A stretch of DNA of 64,000 nt from Buttiauxella noackiae ATCC 51607. Lineage in GTDB: Bacteria > Pseudomonadota > Gammaproteobacteria > Enterobacterales > Enterobacteriaceae. The notes beneath the pieces are model-generated. The model did not search any database. It worked only from the letters and a program-made list of their open reading frames with translations, and had not been told where the DNA came from. The stretch is taken from positions 1 through 64,000 of the forward strand of contig NZ_LXEO01000032.1 of assembly GCF_001654865.1 (NCBI RefSeq). Reading direction: 5' to 3'. The translations under genes and the position numbers were made by a program. Position 1 is the stretch's first letter. Each line of letters opens with the position of its first letter. Of the stretch, positions 39,483-48,562 are shown in pieces.

Positions 39483-40120
39483 TGCAATATCACCTGTTGA
39501 GCAAACTGTTTACCCAGTTCCATATCCTCGGGAGGGGCATCGGCTTTATCCAGCGATTGCGCGAAAGCCAGCGTATCTTCGTTTGGCTGCGGGGTTTTCA
39601 CCGCGATTTTGCAAAGTGAGTCTAATGTTTTCGGCAATTTGGCATCACTGGCGTTGTCATAACTCATATCGACAAAATAGGTCGGGTCGAACGTCGCAAA
39701 CTGATACGTCTGCCCCTTCAATGGTTGCGGATGTGCAAGCGGCAAAACAAAGGTCAACACGGCCTGATGTCCTACTCGAGCAAGGCCATACTCAGGCGGC
39801 AGGTTATTAAAGGTCACTTTTTTACCGTTATGCCAAAACTCAGTGAAGTAATGCTGGCCCAAAACATTGGCCATGACTTCGGCTGCCAATTTCTTCCACA
39901 CCGGTGAGTCAGGTTTGGCATTACCCGCGTCATACAGTAGATCTGCTGAAGTGATTTCATCCATCGTCCACTGCATTTTAAGGCCAGTAAGCTGGTCGTT
40001 TTCGGTCATCACCGTCGTCACAAGGGTGATAAAACTATGTGGGTGTGCCAAAGCCACCGGACTAAAAAGCACGCTACTCAAGGCGAAAAACGCAATTCTG
40101 TTACACATTTTCCTGCTCAT
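39473..40120 (-). CDS. DUF1007 periplasmic protein, ZevA-like
   Basis: A 215-residue exported protein. The signal peptide (about 1-25, IAFFALSSVLFSPVALA) is followed immediately by HPHSF, the conserved N-terminal His motif of DUF1007 that could bind metal. Further conserved elements are WTMDEITSADLLYD and FDPTYFVDMSYD. It overlaps the transporter gene by a few bases, so the two are likely translated together. Its likely role is as metal-binding partner of the transporter; this rests on family context. It is divergent from csiE. Confidence 0.8.
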   Translation of the reverse strand: MSRKMCNRIAFFALSSVLFSPVALAHPHSFITLVTTVMTENDQLTGLKMQWTMDEITSADLLYDAGNAKPDSPVWKKLAAEVMANVLGQHYFTEFWHNGKKVTFNNLPPEYGLARVGHQAVLTFVLPLAHPQPLKGQTYQFATFDPTYFVDMSYDNASDAKLPKTLDSLCKIAVKTPQPNEDTLAFAQSLDKADAPPEDMELGKQFAQQVILQCQ

Positions 40121-40137
40121 TATTCTCTCAAGCTTAA

Positions 40138-40169
40138 AATTCTGTGAGCCAGTCAGAATTACGTAATTA
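40138..40169. promoter_or_regulatory. Two palindromes in the zevA-like/csiE divergent region
   Basis: AATTCTG (40138-40144) and CAGAATT (40154-40160) form a perfect 7-bp inverted repeat with a 9-nt spacer. The second arm runs straight into the 12-bp perfect palindrome AATTACGTAATT (40158-40169). The position 18 bp upstream of the DUF1007 start suits an operator. I cannot match it to the known Zur or NikR consensus. Confidence 0.45.
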
Positions 40170-40245
40170 AAAAGCTCATATGTGGCTCTCTACGACAAAA
40201 GGTTTAGCTACTCTTAGCATTAATAACTTTGACTTGGTTACGCGG

Positions 40246-41526
40246 ATGATGACACTGCTCTCCCCACCACCATCTGTACTCTCCAGTCCGCAGCGCCGCT
40301 GCCACCTGCTTTTGTTGCTTTACTTACCGGGCCAAACCGTCACTCCCGAGATCCTCGCAAGGCTCAACGGGGTCGATGACACCAAAGCCCTGCAAGATAT
40401 AGCCGACACCGGCGATGAAATCCAGCGCTATCACCGGCTGAGGCTTATCACACAGCAGGATGGTAGCTATCGGATTGAGGGCACATCTTTAGACCGCCGT
40501 CTGTGCTTATTGCACTGGTTACGCCGTGCGTTGCGTCTATGCCCACACTTTGTGCAGCAGCAGTTTACCCCTGCGCTTAAAACCCAGCTTAAACAGCAAG
40601 GGATCCTGACTGCGTTATATGACGAGAAAAACCTCCAGGCGCTGATCGGTCTTTGCGCACGACGATTACAACGGCAATTTGATAGCCGCGACGTACAATT
40701 TTTAACGCTGTTTTTGCAGTACTGTTTGCACCAGCATCATGCTGGGATCACACCAGAATTCACTGAGCAGCAACGCGCGTGGACGCAAATACGCCCGGAG
40801 TTTGTGGCAGCGCTTGAGATTGCCCGCCACTGGAAGCGTCGCATGTTGCAATCAGCCAACGAAAACGAGCAATTATTCCTGGCGCTATTATTCCAGTTAC
40901 TACGCACTCCCGACCCGATTCACGACAATCATGAGCAAGATTTACGCTTACGCTCGGCTATTTGCGGAATGATTGCTCGCTTTCGCGAGCTGGCGGGTAT
41001 GTCCTTTAGCGATGAACAAGGCCTGAGTGACCAACTCTACATTCATCTTGCTCAGGCACTGGATCGTTGCCAGTTCGGTATTGGGATTGATAACAGCCTA
41101 CCGGAAGAAATAACCCGCCTTTACCCACGCTTAATGCGCACCACACGTGAAGCGTTCAATGATTTTGAAAACCATTTTGAAATGCGTTTTTCAGATGAAG
41201 AAGTGGGACTGGTGGCTGTGATATTCGGAGCATGGCTGATGCAGGAAAATGATCTGCATGAAAAGCAGGTTTTGCTGCTCACTGGCAATAATATTGAACT
41301 TGAACAGAGTGTTGAACAGCAGCTTCGCGAGCTCACGTTACTGCCGCTCAATATTAAACACCTGACGATTCACAGTTACCAAAAAGAGGGGGCGCCGAAA
41401 GAAGTCGTGTTGGTGATTACACCCTACTCCACCACATTGCCACTGTACTCACCGCCACTGATTCACGTCACGCTGCCGCTGGGTGATCACCAGCAGCAGC
41501 AGATCCGTAAGATTATTGAGTGTTAA
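40246..41526 (+). CDS. csiE: Stationary-phase-inducible protein CsiE (PRD-domain)
   Basis: A 426-residue cytosolic protein, the same length as E. coli CsiE. It has an N-terminal helix-turn-helix-like region (SSPQRRCHLLLLLYLPG) and PTS-regulation-domain-like helices in the middle and C-terminal parts. Function is not defined; in E. coli it is induced by carbon starvation through RpoS and CRP. The start at 40246 (MMTLLSPPPSVL) aligns with E. coli although no strong ribosome site is seen; the frame is open back to 40180. Its end overlaps hcaT by 14 bp on the other strand. Confidence 0.9.
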   Translation: MMTLLSPPPSVLSSPQRRCHLLLLLYLPGQTVTPEILARLNGVDDTKALQDIADTGDEIQRYHRLRLITQQDGSYRIEGTSLDRRLCLLHWLRRALRLCPHFVQQQFTPALKTQLKQQGILTALYDEKNLQALIGLCARRLQRQFDSRDVQFLTLFLQYCLHQHHAGITPEFTEQQRAWTQIRPEFVAALEIARHWKRRMLQSANENEQLFLALLFQLLRTPDPIHDNHEQDLRLRSAICGMIARFRELAGMSFSDEQGLSDQLYIHLAQALDRCQFGIGIDNSLPEEITRLYPRLMRTTREAFNDFENHFEMRFSDEEVGLVAVIFGAWLMQENDLHEKQVLLLTGNNIELEQSVEQQLRELTLLPLNIKHLTIHSYQKEGAPKEVVLVITPYSTTLPLYSPPLIHVTLPLGDHQQQQIRKIIEC

Positions 41527-42664
41527 CGCAATATGAAACGGGGCGTGGCCGAATGAACAATGCAGGAACGGCCACCAGCGCCATAACCCAGAACACATTG
41601 CCCTGCATGTGCTGATACAGATAGCCGGAGAACATGGTCATAATGGCAATCCCACCGCCCATTGCTACGGCTGAATAGACAGCCTGCAAACGGATCACTT
41701 CATTACCTTCGCGCGCGGAGATATAACGCATCGCCGCCAGGTGGCAAACAGTGAAACTACCGCAGTGCAGGATTTGCGCGGCAATCAGCCACGGCAAATC
41801 GGTGGTCCAGGCCATCAGGCTCCAACGCAGTATTCCTGTCACACCAGAAAGCAGCAGTAAGTCCCGCGCACTCCAGTTGCGGAACAACTTGTTGCTGAGC
41901 GCAAAAATCACAATTTCCGCGACAACACCCAGCGACCATAGATACCCGACAACCGAAGCAGAATACCCTGCGCCCTGCCAGTAAATCGCACTGAACCCGT
42001 AGTAAGCCGCGTGGGCACCTTGTAATAACGTTACACAGGCAAGAAAACGCCATGAACCGAGCACCAGTTTTTTCCAGGCAGGCCAGCCCGCACCCTCTTG
42101 ATGGCGAGTTTCACCTTGCGGCATCACGGATGGGCGCAGCATCATGCCGATAAGCATTGATGCGACACCAATGCTCAACAGCACCAGAATCGCCTGATAG
42201 CTAAACATGCTCACCAGTTTGCCCGTCATGGCGGAACCTATCACAAACGCCAGCGATCCCCACAAGCGTACACGGCCATAATCCATGGTGATTTGACGCT
42301 GCCAGGTTCCAGCCAACGCATCGGTAAGCGGCACCAGCGGTGAGAAGAACAGGTTAAAACCGACCATCACAATCAAAAGCCAGGTGGCGGTTTGCCCAAA
42401 CCAGAAAGCAACGGCAAATAGCAAAGTGAGTAAGGCAAGTAAACGCAGAGCAAAGACAAGTCGGGAAGGGTCGGTAACTCGAGGTGCAAGAAGCAAACTA
42501 CCAAGGAAACGGGCGATTAATCCAGCCCCTAACAACAGTCCTATGGTTTCAGGTGGTAGACCAACTCCGGCAAGCCAGACACTCCAGAATGGCAGGAAAA
42601 TCCCGTAGCTAAAGAAGTAGGTAAAATAACTGAGCGCCAGCCAGCGCGTTGAATGCAAAACCAT
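41513..42664 (-). CDS. hcaT: Major facilitator HcaT (3-phenylpropionate transporter family)
   Basis: A 383-residue, 12-segment MFS permease, close to E. coli HcaT (379). The N-terminus MVLHSTRWLALSYFTYFFSYG and PFWSVWL are diagnostic of this PP-transporter family. The start at 42664 follows GGAGGG and aligns with E. coli; an upstream frame to 42721 is unsupported. In E. coli the adjacent hcaREFCBD genes degrade 3-phenylpropionate; here none are present and the next gene is a mutarotase, so the transporter is an orphan whose substrate is uncertain. Confidence 0.9.
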   Translation of the reverse strand: MVLHSTRWLALSYFTYFFSYGIFLPFWSVWLAGVGLPPETIGLLLGAGLIARFLGSLLLAPRVTDPSRLVFALRLLALLTLLFAVAFWFGQTATWLLIVMVGFNLFFSPLVPLTDALAGTWQRQITMDYGRVRLWGSLAFVIGSAMTGKLVSMFSYQAILVLLSIGVASMLIGMMLRPSVMPQGETRHQEGAGWPAWKKLVLGSWRFLACVTLLQGAHAAYYGFSAIYWQGAGYSASVVGYLWSLGVVAEIVIFALSNKLFRNWSARDLLLLSGVTGILRWSLMAWTTDLPWLIAAQILHCGSFTVCHLAAMRYISAREGNEVIRLQAVYSAVAMGGGIAIMTMFSGYLYQHMQGNVFWVMALVAVPALFIRPRPVSYCVNTQ

Positions 42665-42776
42665 GATCCCTCCCGTTTTGGAGGCGCTAGTGTGTCCGAG
42701 CGCTGGCGTGCTTGCAAGCATTCATTAACAGACTAATAACACGCAATAATTAAACGGCTTTATTGATTTACCTGGA

Positions 42777-42843
42777 TTGATAAGCGGCAGCGCCATCCAA
42801 CGGCATTCACGGATGGCACTCACGCTTATCCGACCTACAAAAC
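42777..42843. repeat. REP-type palindromic repeat
   Basis: GCCATCC (42792-42798) pairs with GGATGGC (42811-42817), and the right end CTTATCCGACCTACAAAA matches the ends of the block at 29486-29566. It fills the space between the mutarotase stop and hcaT. Confidence 0.65.
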
Positions 42844-43656
42844 CATGATTTCCATTGCTAGCCGTGTCGTTTCCCCTCCCTGCAGCAATACCAACCCCGG
42901 CTGCCCAGGCATGTTGTGGGCATTCACCGGGTGGCTTTGTGGCTCAAGGCAAATAAAGGGTTCGCCCGCCATACGGAACACCATCAAGTACGGCGTGGAA
43001 CATTTTAGCTGCACCAGCAGGCCACCAGTTTCAATCAAAGCCAAACCGTTCCAACCGGAATAGCCAACATTCAGCCATTGGTTGTCCGGGATTTTCGCCG
43101 TGATGAAATTGGTTTGCGCCGTCAGTTGGTCACTCCACTCAAGAGGTAAGTGATTCTCTCCTTCAGGCCAGAAACCCGTTGCTCCAAACTGCACGCGTGT
43201 CGCGGGTGTGAGATGGAAAAAGGGATGAAAACCCAGCCCATAAACCATCGACTGACTCCCCCGGTGAGTGAGCTGAAGCTCAGCAATAAAACGCTTACCT
43301 TCCAGCCGGTAAATCAGCCGCGCGTGATAATCAAACCCGCACTCATGGCGACTATCCAGTGTCAAAACCACCTGCTTACCATCCTGGATTTCTACCTGCC
43401 AGCTTTTAAGCCAGCCGTCGCCATGGAGAAAAAACTGTTCATCGACAGGACTTTTCGGCAACGTGACCATTTCTCCGTGTAGCCGAAAGCAATTCCCGGC
43501 GACGCGGTTTGCCAGTGGTAGCATCGGGAATAGTGCTTTTTCACCTGCGTAAAGAATCGGTTGCTGGTGCTTTAACGAATCCAGGCTGAGGATTGCCGCC
43601 CCTTGCGGGGCGACGGTTAAACGTAAGTGTTCATTTTCGAGTTTCAGACTTTCCAT
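42835..43656 (-). CDS. yphB: Aldose 1-epimerase family protein (YphB-like)
   Basis: A 273-residue galactose-mutarotase-like beta-sandwich protein; catalyses or assists interconversion of sugar anomers. Family motifs include PMLPLANRVAGN, FLHGDGWLKSW and GLGFHPFFHL with the catalytic-type His residues, and the C-terminal FICLEPQSHPVNAHN with the Glu. It resembles E. coli YphB (290 residues) in position and motifs, though the sequence has diverged. It is 3 bp after the MFS permease gene, so the two are translationally linked. Substrate unknown. Confidence 0.8.
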   Translation of the reverse strand: MESLKLENEHLRLTVAPQGAAILSLDSLKHQQPILYAGEKALFPMLPLANRVAGNCFRLHGEMVTLPKSPVDEQFFLHGDGWLKSWQVEIQDGKQVVLTLDSRHECGFDYHARLIYRLEGKRFIAELQLTHRGSQSMVYGLGFHPFFHLTPATRVQFGATGFWPEGENHLPLEWSDQLTAQTNFITAKIPDNQWLNVGYSGWNGLALIETGGLLVQLKCSTPYLMVFRMAGEPFICLEPQSHPVNAHNMPGQPGLVLLQGGETTRLAMEIMVL

Positions 43657-43659
43657 AAC

Positions 43660-45099
43660 TTAGTGCGCCGTTCTTTCTGCGCGGGCTTTTGCCGCTGCAC
43701 CATGTTGCTCTGCCATACGTTTTTCCAGCGCTTCCAGGCTCACGCCTTTAGTTTCTGGAACGTAACGGCGCACATAGACAAAGCCTGCCGCACAAATCAC
43801 GCCATACAACAGGAAGCTCCCCGCAGCCCCAAGACTGGCGTTCAATAACGGGAAGGTGTAGGTCAACAGGAAACAGGCAATCCATAACGCCAGAGTGCCT
43901 AAAGACATCGCCAGGCCACGCACACGGTTAGGGAAAATTTCTGACAGCAGAACCCAGGTAACAGGTGCCAACGTCAGGGCATAAATCGCAATCGCCGCCA
44001 GAACCAGAATTAACACCGGCAGCCCCATAATGCCGAGACCATATGCCGCACCAATTAATGCATAGATAATGGTCAGCCCCGCAGCACCAAACAACATCAG
44101 CTTACGACGGCCAATTTTATCCACCAGCGGCAGCGCGGCGAGGGTGAAGATAAGGTTAATCAAACCGGTGGCGACAATAGATTTCAGGGTGCTGTTGATA
44201 TCAAACCCGGCGGAGGCAAAAATCTCCTGCGCATAGTTGAATATCACGTTAATCCCACACCACTGCTGGAATACCGCCAGCACCATACCAATGATAATGA
44301 TTGGCTTAACCTGTGGCTGCCATAACGCGCCCCAGGAGACTTTTTGCGTGTCATTATTCAGCGTTTGCAAAATGTCATTCAGGGTGTCGTCGGCATATTT
44401 CTGGTTACCGATGCGTTTAAGCATCTGGTGAGCGCGTTCATTTTTCCCGGCACGCGCCAGCCACCGTGGCGATTCAGGCACAAAAAACATCAGCACTAAA
44501 AATGCCAGCGCCGGAACCAGTTCTGCACCGAACATCCAGCGCCAGCCGACCTGCCCGTTCCAGCTTTCAGTAATTTGCTGCATGGTCGCTGCGGTGCCAA
44601 CCGGTTCGGCAATCAACAGGTTAATAAGCTGTGCTGCCAGCACGCCAATAACAATAGTTAATTGGTTGATAGCAACAAACTTGCCGCGTTTTTCTGCCGG
44701 ACTCACTTCAGCGATATACATCGGGCTTAACGCTGATGCGAGACCAATCCCCACGCCACCGACGATGCGATAAACCACAAACATATCGAAGTTACTGGCC
44801 ATCGCCGTACCCCAGGCCGATGCGGTAAACAGTATCGCCGACATGATAAGCGGTGTTTTGCGTCCAAACCGGTCAGCACACCAGCCGGAAATCAGCGCAC
44901 CAAAAATACAACCCACCAATGCGGAACTCATCGCCCAGCCGGACTGAGCGGGATCGGTAATTGAAAAGTAAGCTTCGTAGAAGGGTTTGGCGCCGCCAAT
45001 AACCACCCAGTCATATCCGAATAGCAAACCACCACAGGCGGCCACCAGACAGATAGTCCATACATACCCCATGCGTAGTTGTGTCTGCACAGTTTTCAT
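43660..45099 (-). CDS. MFS sugar porter (XylE/GalP-type)
   Basis: A 479-residue, 12-segment sugar/proton symporter. Sugar-porter motifs are all present: GYDWVVIGG in the first helix, DRFGRKTPL, VYRIVGGVGIGLASALSPMYIAE, PESPRWL, a second DKIGRRKL and PETKGVSLE at the end. This is the D-xylose/L-arabinose/galactose class; exact substrate cannot be read from sequence. GAGGAATAACA precedes ATG 45099. In E. coli the yph cluster has an ABC sugar transporter (yphDEF) instead, so this gene is a functional replacement or a different acquisition. It lies between yphG and the mutarotase gene on one strand. Confidence 0.88.
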   Translation of the reverse strand: MKTVQTQLRMGYVWTICLVAACGGLLFGYDWVVIGGAKPFYEAYFSITDPAQSGWAMSSALVGCIFGALISGWCADRFGRKTPLIMSAILFTASAWGTAMASNFDMFVVYRIVGGVGIGLASALSPMYIAEVSPAEKRGKFVAINQLTIVIGVLAAQLINLLIAEPVGTAATMQQITESWNGQVGWRWMFGAELVPALAFLVLMFFVPESPRWLARAGKNERAHQMLKRIGNQKYADDTLNDILQTLNNDTQKVSWGALWQPQVKPIIIIGMVLAVFQQWCGINVIFNYAQEIFASAGFDINSTLKSIVATGLINLIFTLAALPLVDKIGRRKLMLFGAAGLTIIYALIGAAYGLGIMGLPVLILVLAAIAIYALTLAPVTWVLLSEIFPNRVRGLAMSLGTLALWIACFLLTYTFPLLNASLGAAGSFLLYGVICAAGFVYVRRYVPETKGVSLEALEKRMAEQHGAAAKARAERTAH

Positions 45100-45131
45100 T
45101 GTTATTCCTCGCTTTGTAGAGATACAGAGGA

Positions 45132-45151
45132 GGCGGGATTTATTTCCCGCC
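45132..45151 (-). other. Intercistronic hairpin between yphG and the MFS gene
   Basis: GGCGGGA (45132-45138) and TCCCGCC (45145-45151) form a 7-bp stem with a 6-nt loop, in the 72-bp gap. Without a T-run it may adjust relative mRNA levels rather than terminate. Confidence 0.5.
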
Positions 45152-45171
45152 GTTTATTGTTATTTCGGCAC

Positions 45172-48100
45172 TCAGGCAAACACGCCGCGCTGCATTGCCA
45201 GATGCAGCAAGTGCGCTTTGTCGTGAGCCGGATTTTGTGACAGTAAAGCTTTCAATGCTGCTTCGTACTCGGAGTGTTCCCCCAATCCCAGATGCCCAAG
45301 GGCTGCGACAAACAGGCAGTGTTGCTGGTGTGCAGCCTGACGGTCGGCATCCAGCGCGACCAAATCTGGCAGCGATACGGCAAAGAAATCAGGTTCAGAT
45401 GGGTCATTAAAGTGGGCATCGGCCCAGTGAATAAAGCTACGGAATTGCTGTTGCGCCCGCTCTTTATCACCAATGCGTACCAGCGCCATGGCCTGGTAGA
45501 ATAAGTAATCGACAGGTTGGTCGTTGTAATAACGCCCGGCTTCCAGAGTGGAGCCCCCTTTCAGCGCACGTTCGAAATAGAGCTGAGCACGTTCCGGCTG
45601 CTGGAGTTGTTGTGCACACCAGCCGAGCAGATACCAAATATCGTTATCGCTCTGGCCGACTAAACGCCCCTCACCCAAGTTTTCCGGGTAATTTAGCGCC
45701 TGCTGTAGCAACTCTTCTGCTTCACCAAACTGGTTATTGGCAATGCACTCCAGCGCACGGTATTGCAGGTTGATCAGATACTGTCCGGTGACTTTGCCTT
45801 CTCCACCTTCCCACGGGTGGAATTTTCGCAGTGCCAGGACTTGTGCCGCCGCATCGGTTTCACCGTGAATATTCCACAAACTCAACAATTCAGCGGTGAG
45901 GTCGTCGCGTTTAAGCACCACATCACGACGAGCTGCAAGATTCGCCAAACGTTGCCCGATAGCGCGCCCGTTAAGTTTTTGCAGGTAATCGAGTTCAAAC
46001 AAGAAGCGGGCGTTATCAGGCTCAAGTTCAACCGCACGTTGCAGATAACTTTCGGCAAGGCTTACATCATGTGTTTTATTCCAGGCATGAATCCCCAACA
46101 CACGTTGTACTGCAGCGAATTCCGGGAGTTGTTGTGCTGCAAATTGCCAGCAGGAAACAGCTTCGTTATATCGGCGCTTGCTGTACCAGAAACAACCAAG
46201 CAGATATTGCGCGAAGCCATCGTGCGGCAATCGCTGTAACATTTGCACTTCATCCAGAGTATTTGGGAAGCGAACTTTACGAGCAAAATTCTCCTGCGCC
46301 TGCTGAATGAAAACGTGTTGCTCAGTACGGTCAGTGGTTAACGCCGCATGCCATAAAAGCGGCATCGCTTCTTGTGAGTCAAGAATACTCAGCATCTCTT
46401 TCGCCGCCGAATCCTTGCCAAGGCTCACCAACCAACCGGCCAGTACACTGGCATTAACACCTCGTTTTCCGGTGACTCGCACCAGTTCAGCACGATCGGT
46501 TTCACTTTGCGTAATTGCACAGCGGGCGTAGTACAACACGTAACTAAGCGGGTATTCCTCTAGTTGCTGCGCAATCCAGGTCAGCGCATTTTGTGTTGCC
46601 CCTGTTCGATGTAAAACCAGTGCTTTTAGCCCCATCGCCAGATTATTGCTGGCGTTAAACTTGAGGCTTTGGTTCACAAACGCCAGTGATTGAACAACAT
46701 CACCTTTACGCAGTGCCAGACGTGCCAGCGCGTAGAATGCAGCATCGCGGCAGTTACCGCTCCAGCTTGCTTTGAAGTAATCATCAAACGCGCCCTCGAA
46801 ATGGCCCTGCCGTTCTTTTGCCGCTCCACGCAACATGCTGGCATCGCCATTTTGCGGGTTCTTATTCAGACGATGTGCGCGTTTCAATGCCGCATCCGCG
46901 TACTGTTCAGCAAGCTCCCAGTTGCCCCGGTTAAATTCAAGCTGGCCGAGTGCTACGTTGCAGCGGTAATCCTCGGGATCTAATGCCAGCGCTCGCTGGT
47001 AATAATCGAGTGCTGAGCGGCTGGCGTGGAGATATTGCTCCAGATGTTGCCCGATAAAATACAGCTCATCGCAATTGGTGAGGTCATGTGGTTTAGCGGG
47101 CACGCTGGCTGGCTGCGGCAGAGGTAAATCTTCAGGGACATGTTCGCAATAGCTGAGAATGATATTGCCCTGCGGATCGCGCAAATTTAACGTCAGACGT
47201 TGTGGCCAGTGGTTGCCGAATTTTTCCTGCCACGCCTGCGCGGGTTGTAATGAAAGAGCTGATTTCCAGAGTGTTTGGCCTGCGGCTTCAATGTCGAGTG
47301 TAAAATCAGGCAGAGGCGCAATAGCGTATACACCAAGGTGCAGCTCGCCGTTGTGGCGTTCCAGTTTAATTGCCGCCTGAGTGTTGGCGTTTTGCAAAGT
47401 GCCAAGCTGGCTATATGGCAGGAAGTTCTGCACGAAGACTTTTTCTTCGTAAGGAGCAATCCAGGTGAAATCTGGCTGATTATCGGTAAACACACCGGTC
47501 ATCAGTTCAATATACGGGCCATTTTCATCGGTTAGATTGCGGTCCCAGGCCTGGCCGAAATCACAGTTTCCCCATGACCATTGTTTCTTACCCGGTGAAA
47601 CATGGTGGTCCGCAATATGTAATAGACCGCCCTGCTCGCCATGATGGTAGGCACCCACAAAATCGTAATCTGATTTATCCGCCATATACGAAGTCGGCAC
47701 CGGGATGTTTTTGTAGCGTGAGATATCCACACCAGCGGAATAATCAACTTTGTAGTAAGTACCGTGAGCAATCGGGAAGGCAGAAACATCGCGTTTACCA
47801 TGATCGAATACCGCCGTGACATCTGGCGGGAATACGCTTTGGTGATCATCACCACCTTTTACCGCCGGGTTTGCCCACCACAGGAAATGACGCGGCGTGG
47901 CGTTGCCATTGAATACTTTTCCGGTGATTTCAATCAGCGCTTTTTCTGGATAGAGCGTAAAACCTGTCATCACTTGTAGGCCACGCATTGGCTCAACTTC
48001 ACCGAGCCATACGGTTTGCGCGCCGTTGTCATGTTTCTGGAAAGTCACATCCACCGGCATGAAGGTGGTTGGCCGATGATGCTGCGGCCAGTTAAATTCG

Positions 48101-48447
48101 ATACCACCGGAAATCCACGGCCCAACCAATCCAACCAAAGCGGGTTTCACCACTTCGTTGTAGTAAACAAAGTCACGCTCCATCACTTTGTCGTACGCAC
48201 GATGAATTCGGCCACCCAACTCAGGCAATAACATTACGCGGATAAAGTCGTTCTCAATCCACACCGCGTTGTAATCACGCATCTCGCGAATACCAGTAAG
48301 TGTGTCGATAACTCCGTAAGGATAAACCGCACCGGAAGACCCCTGATAGACACGGTTTTCCAGAAACATCGGATTCGGATCTTCCGCACCGGTAGTCCAG
48401 GTGGGTAAAGCAATCGTCTCTTGCCAGACGCTAACGGCTCCGTACAT
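45172..48447 (-). CDS. yphG: DUF5107 / TPR protein YphG
   Basis: A 1091-residue cytosolic protein (no signal peptide). The N-terminal DUF5107 domain (about 25-320) is a mutarotase-like fold with highly conserved blocks GGRIHRAYDK, SGGIEFNWPQHHRPTTFMPV and ISRYKNIPVPTSYM. From about 450 on, tandem TPR helices occupy most of the rest (ALDYYQRALALDPEDYRCNVAL; ERAQLYFERALKGG). Function is unknown; the company of a permease and an epimerase points to carbohydrate metabolism. ATG 48447 has GGAG upstream; the frame is open to 48471. Divergent from the ROK regulator, which is the obvious candidate to control it. Confidence 0.88.
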   Translation of the reverse strand: MYGAVSVWQETIALPTWTTGAEDPNPMFLENRVYQGSSGAVYPYGVIDTLTGIREMRDYNAVWIENDFIRVMLLPELGGRIHRAYDKVMERDFVYYNEVVKPALVGLVGPWISGGIEFNWPQHHRPTTFMPVDVTFQKHDNGAQTVWLGEVEPMRGLQVMTGFTLYPEKALIEITGKVFNGNATPRHFLWWANPAVKGGDDHQSVFPPDVTAVFDHGKRDVSAFPIAHGTYYKVDYSAGVDISRYKNIPVPTSYMADKSDYDFVGAYHHGEQGGLLHIADHHVSPGKKQWSWGNCDFGQAWDRNLTDENGPYIELMTGVFTDNQPDFTWIAPYEEKVFVQNFLPYSQLGTLQNANTQAAIKLERHNGELHLGVYAIAPLPDFTLDIEAAGQTLWKSALSLQPAQAWQEKFGNHWPQRLTLNLRDPQGNIILSYCEHVPEDLPLPQPASVPAKPHDLTNCDELYFIGQHLEQYLHASRSALDYYQRALALDPEDYRCNVALGQLEFNRGNWELAEQYADAALKRAHRLNKNPQNGDASMLRGAAKERQGHFEGAFDDYFKASWSGNCRDAAFYALARLALRKGDVVQSLAFVNQSLKFNASNNLAMGLKALVLHRTGATQNALTWIAQQLEEYPLSYVLYYARCAITQSETDRAELVRVTGKRGVNASVLAGWLVSLGKDSAAKEMLSILDSQEAMPLLWHAALTTDRTEQHVFIQQAQENFARKVRFPNTLDEVQMLQRLPHDGFAQYLLGCFWYSKRRYNEAVSCWQFAAQQLPEFAAVQRVLGIHAWNKTHDVSLAESYLQRAVELEPDNARFLFELDYLQKLNGRAIGQRLANLAARRDVVLKRDDLTAELLSLWNIHGETDAAAQVLALRKFHPWEGGEGKVTGQYLINLQYRALECIANNQFGEAEELLQQALNYPENLGEGRLVGQSDNDIWYLLGWCAQQLQQPERAQLYFERALKGGSTLEAGRYYNDQPVDYLFYQAMALVRIGDKERAQQQFRSFIHWADAHFNDPSEPDFFAVSLPDLVALDADRQAAHQQHCLFVAALGHLGLGEHSEYEAALKALLSQNPAHDKAHLLHLAMQRGVFA

Positions 48448-48562
48448 TTCGCTTCTCCAGTAAACAAACAACAGTGAAATACGTTATGTTTGCAGTGTAG
48501 AGAACTCATTACGGCTTAGAGCGCTTAATGCTCACACAATAAAGTTAACGGAGTTTAGTGAA

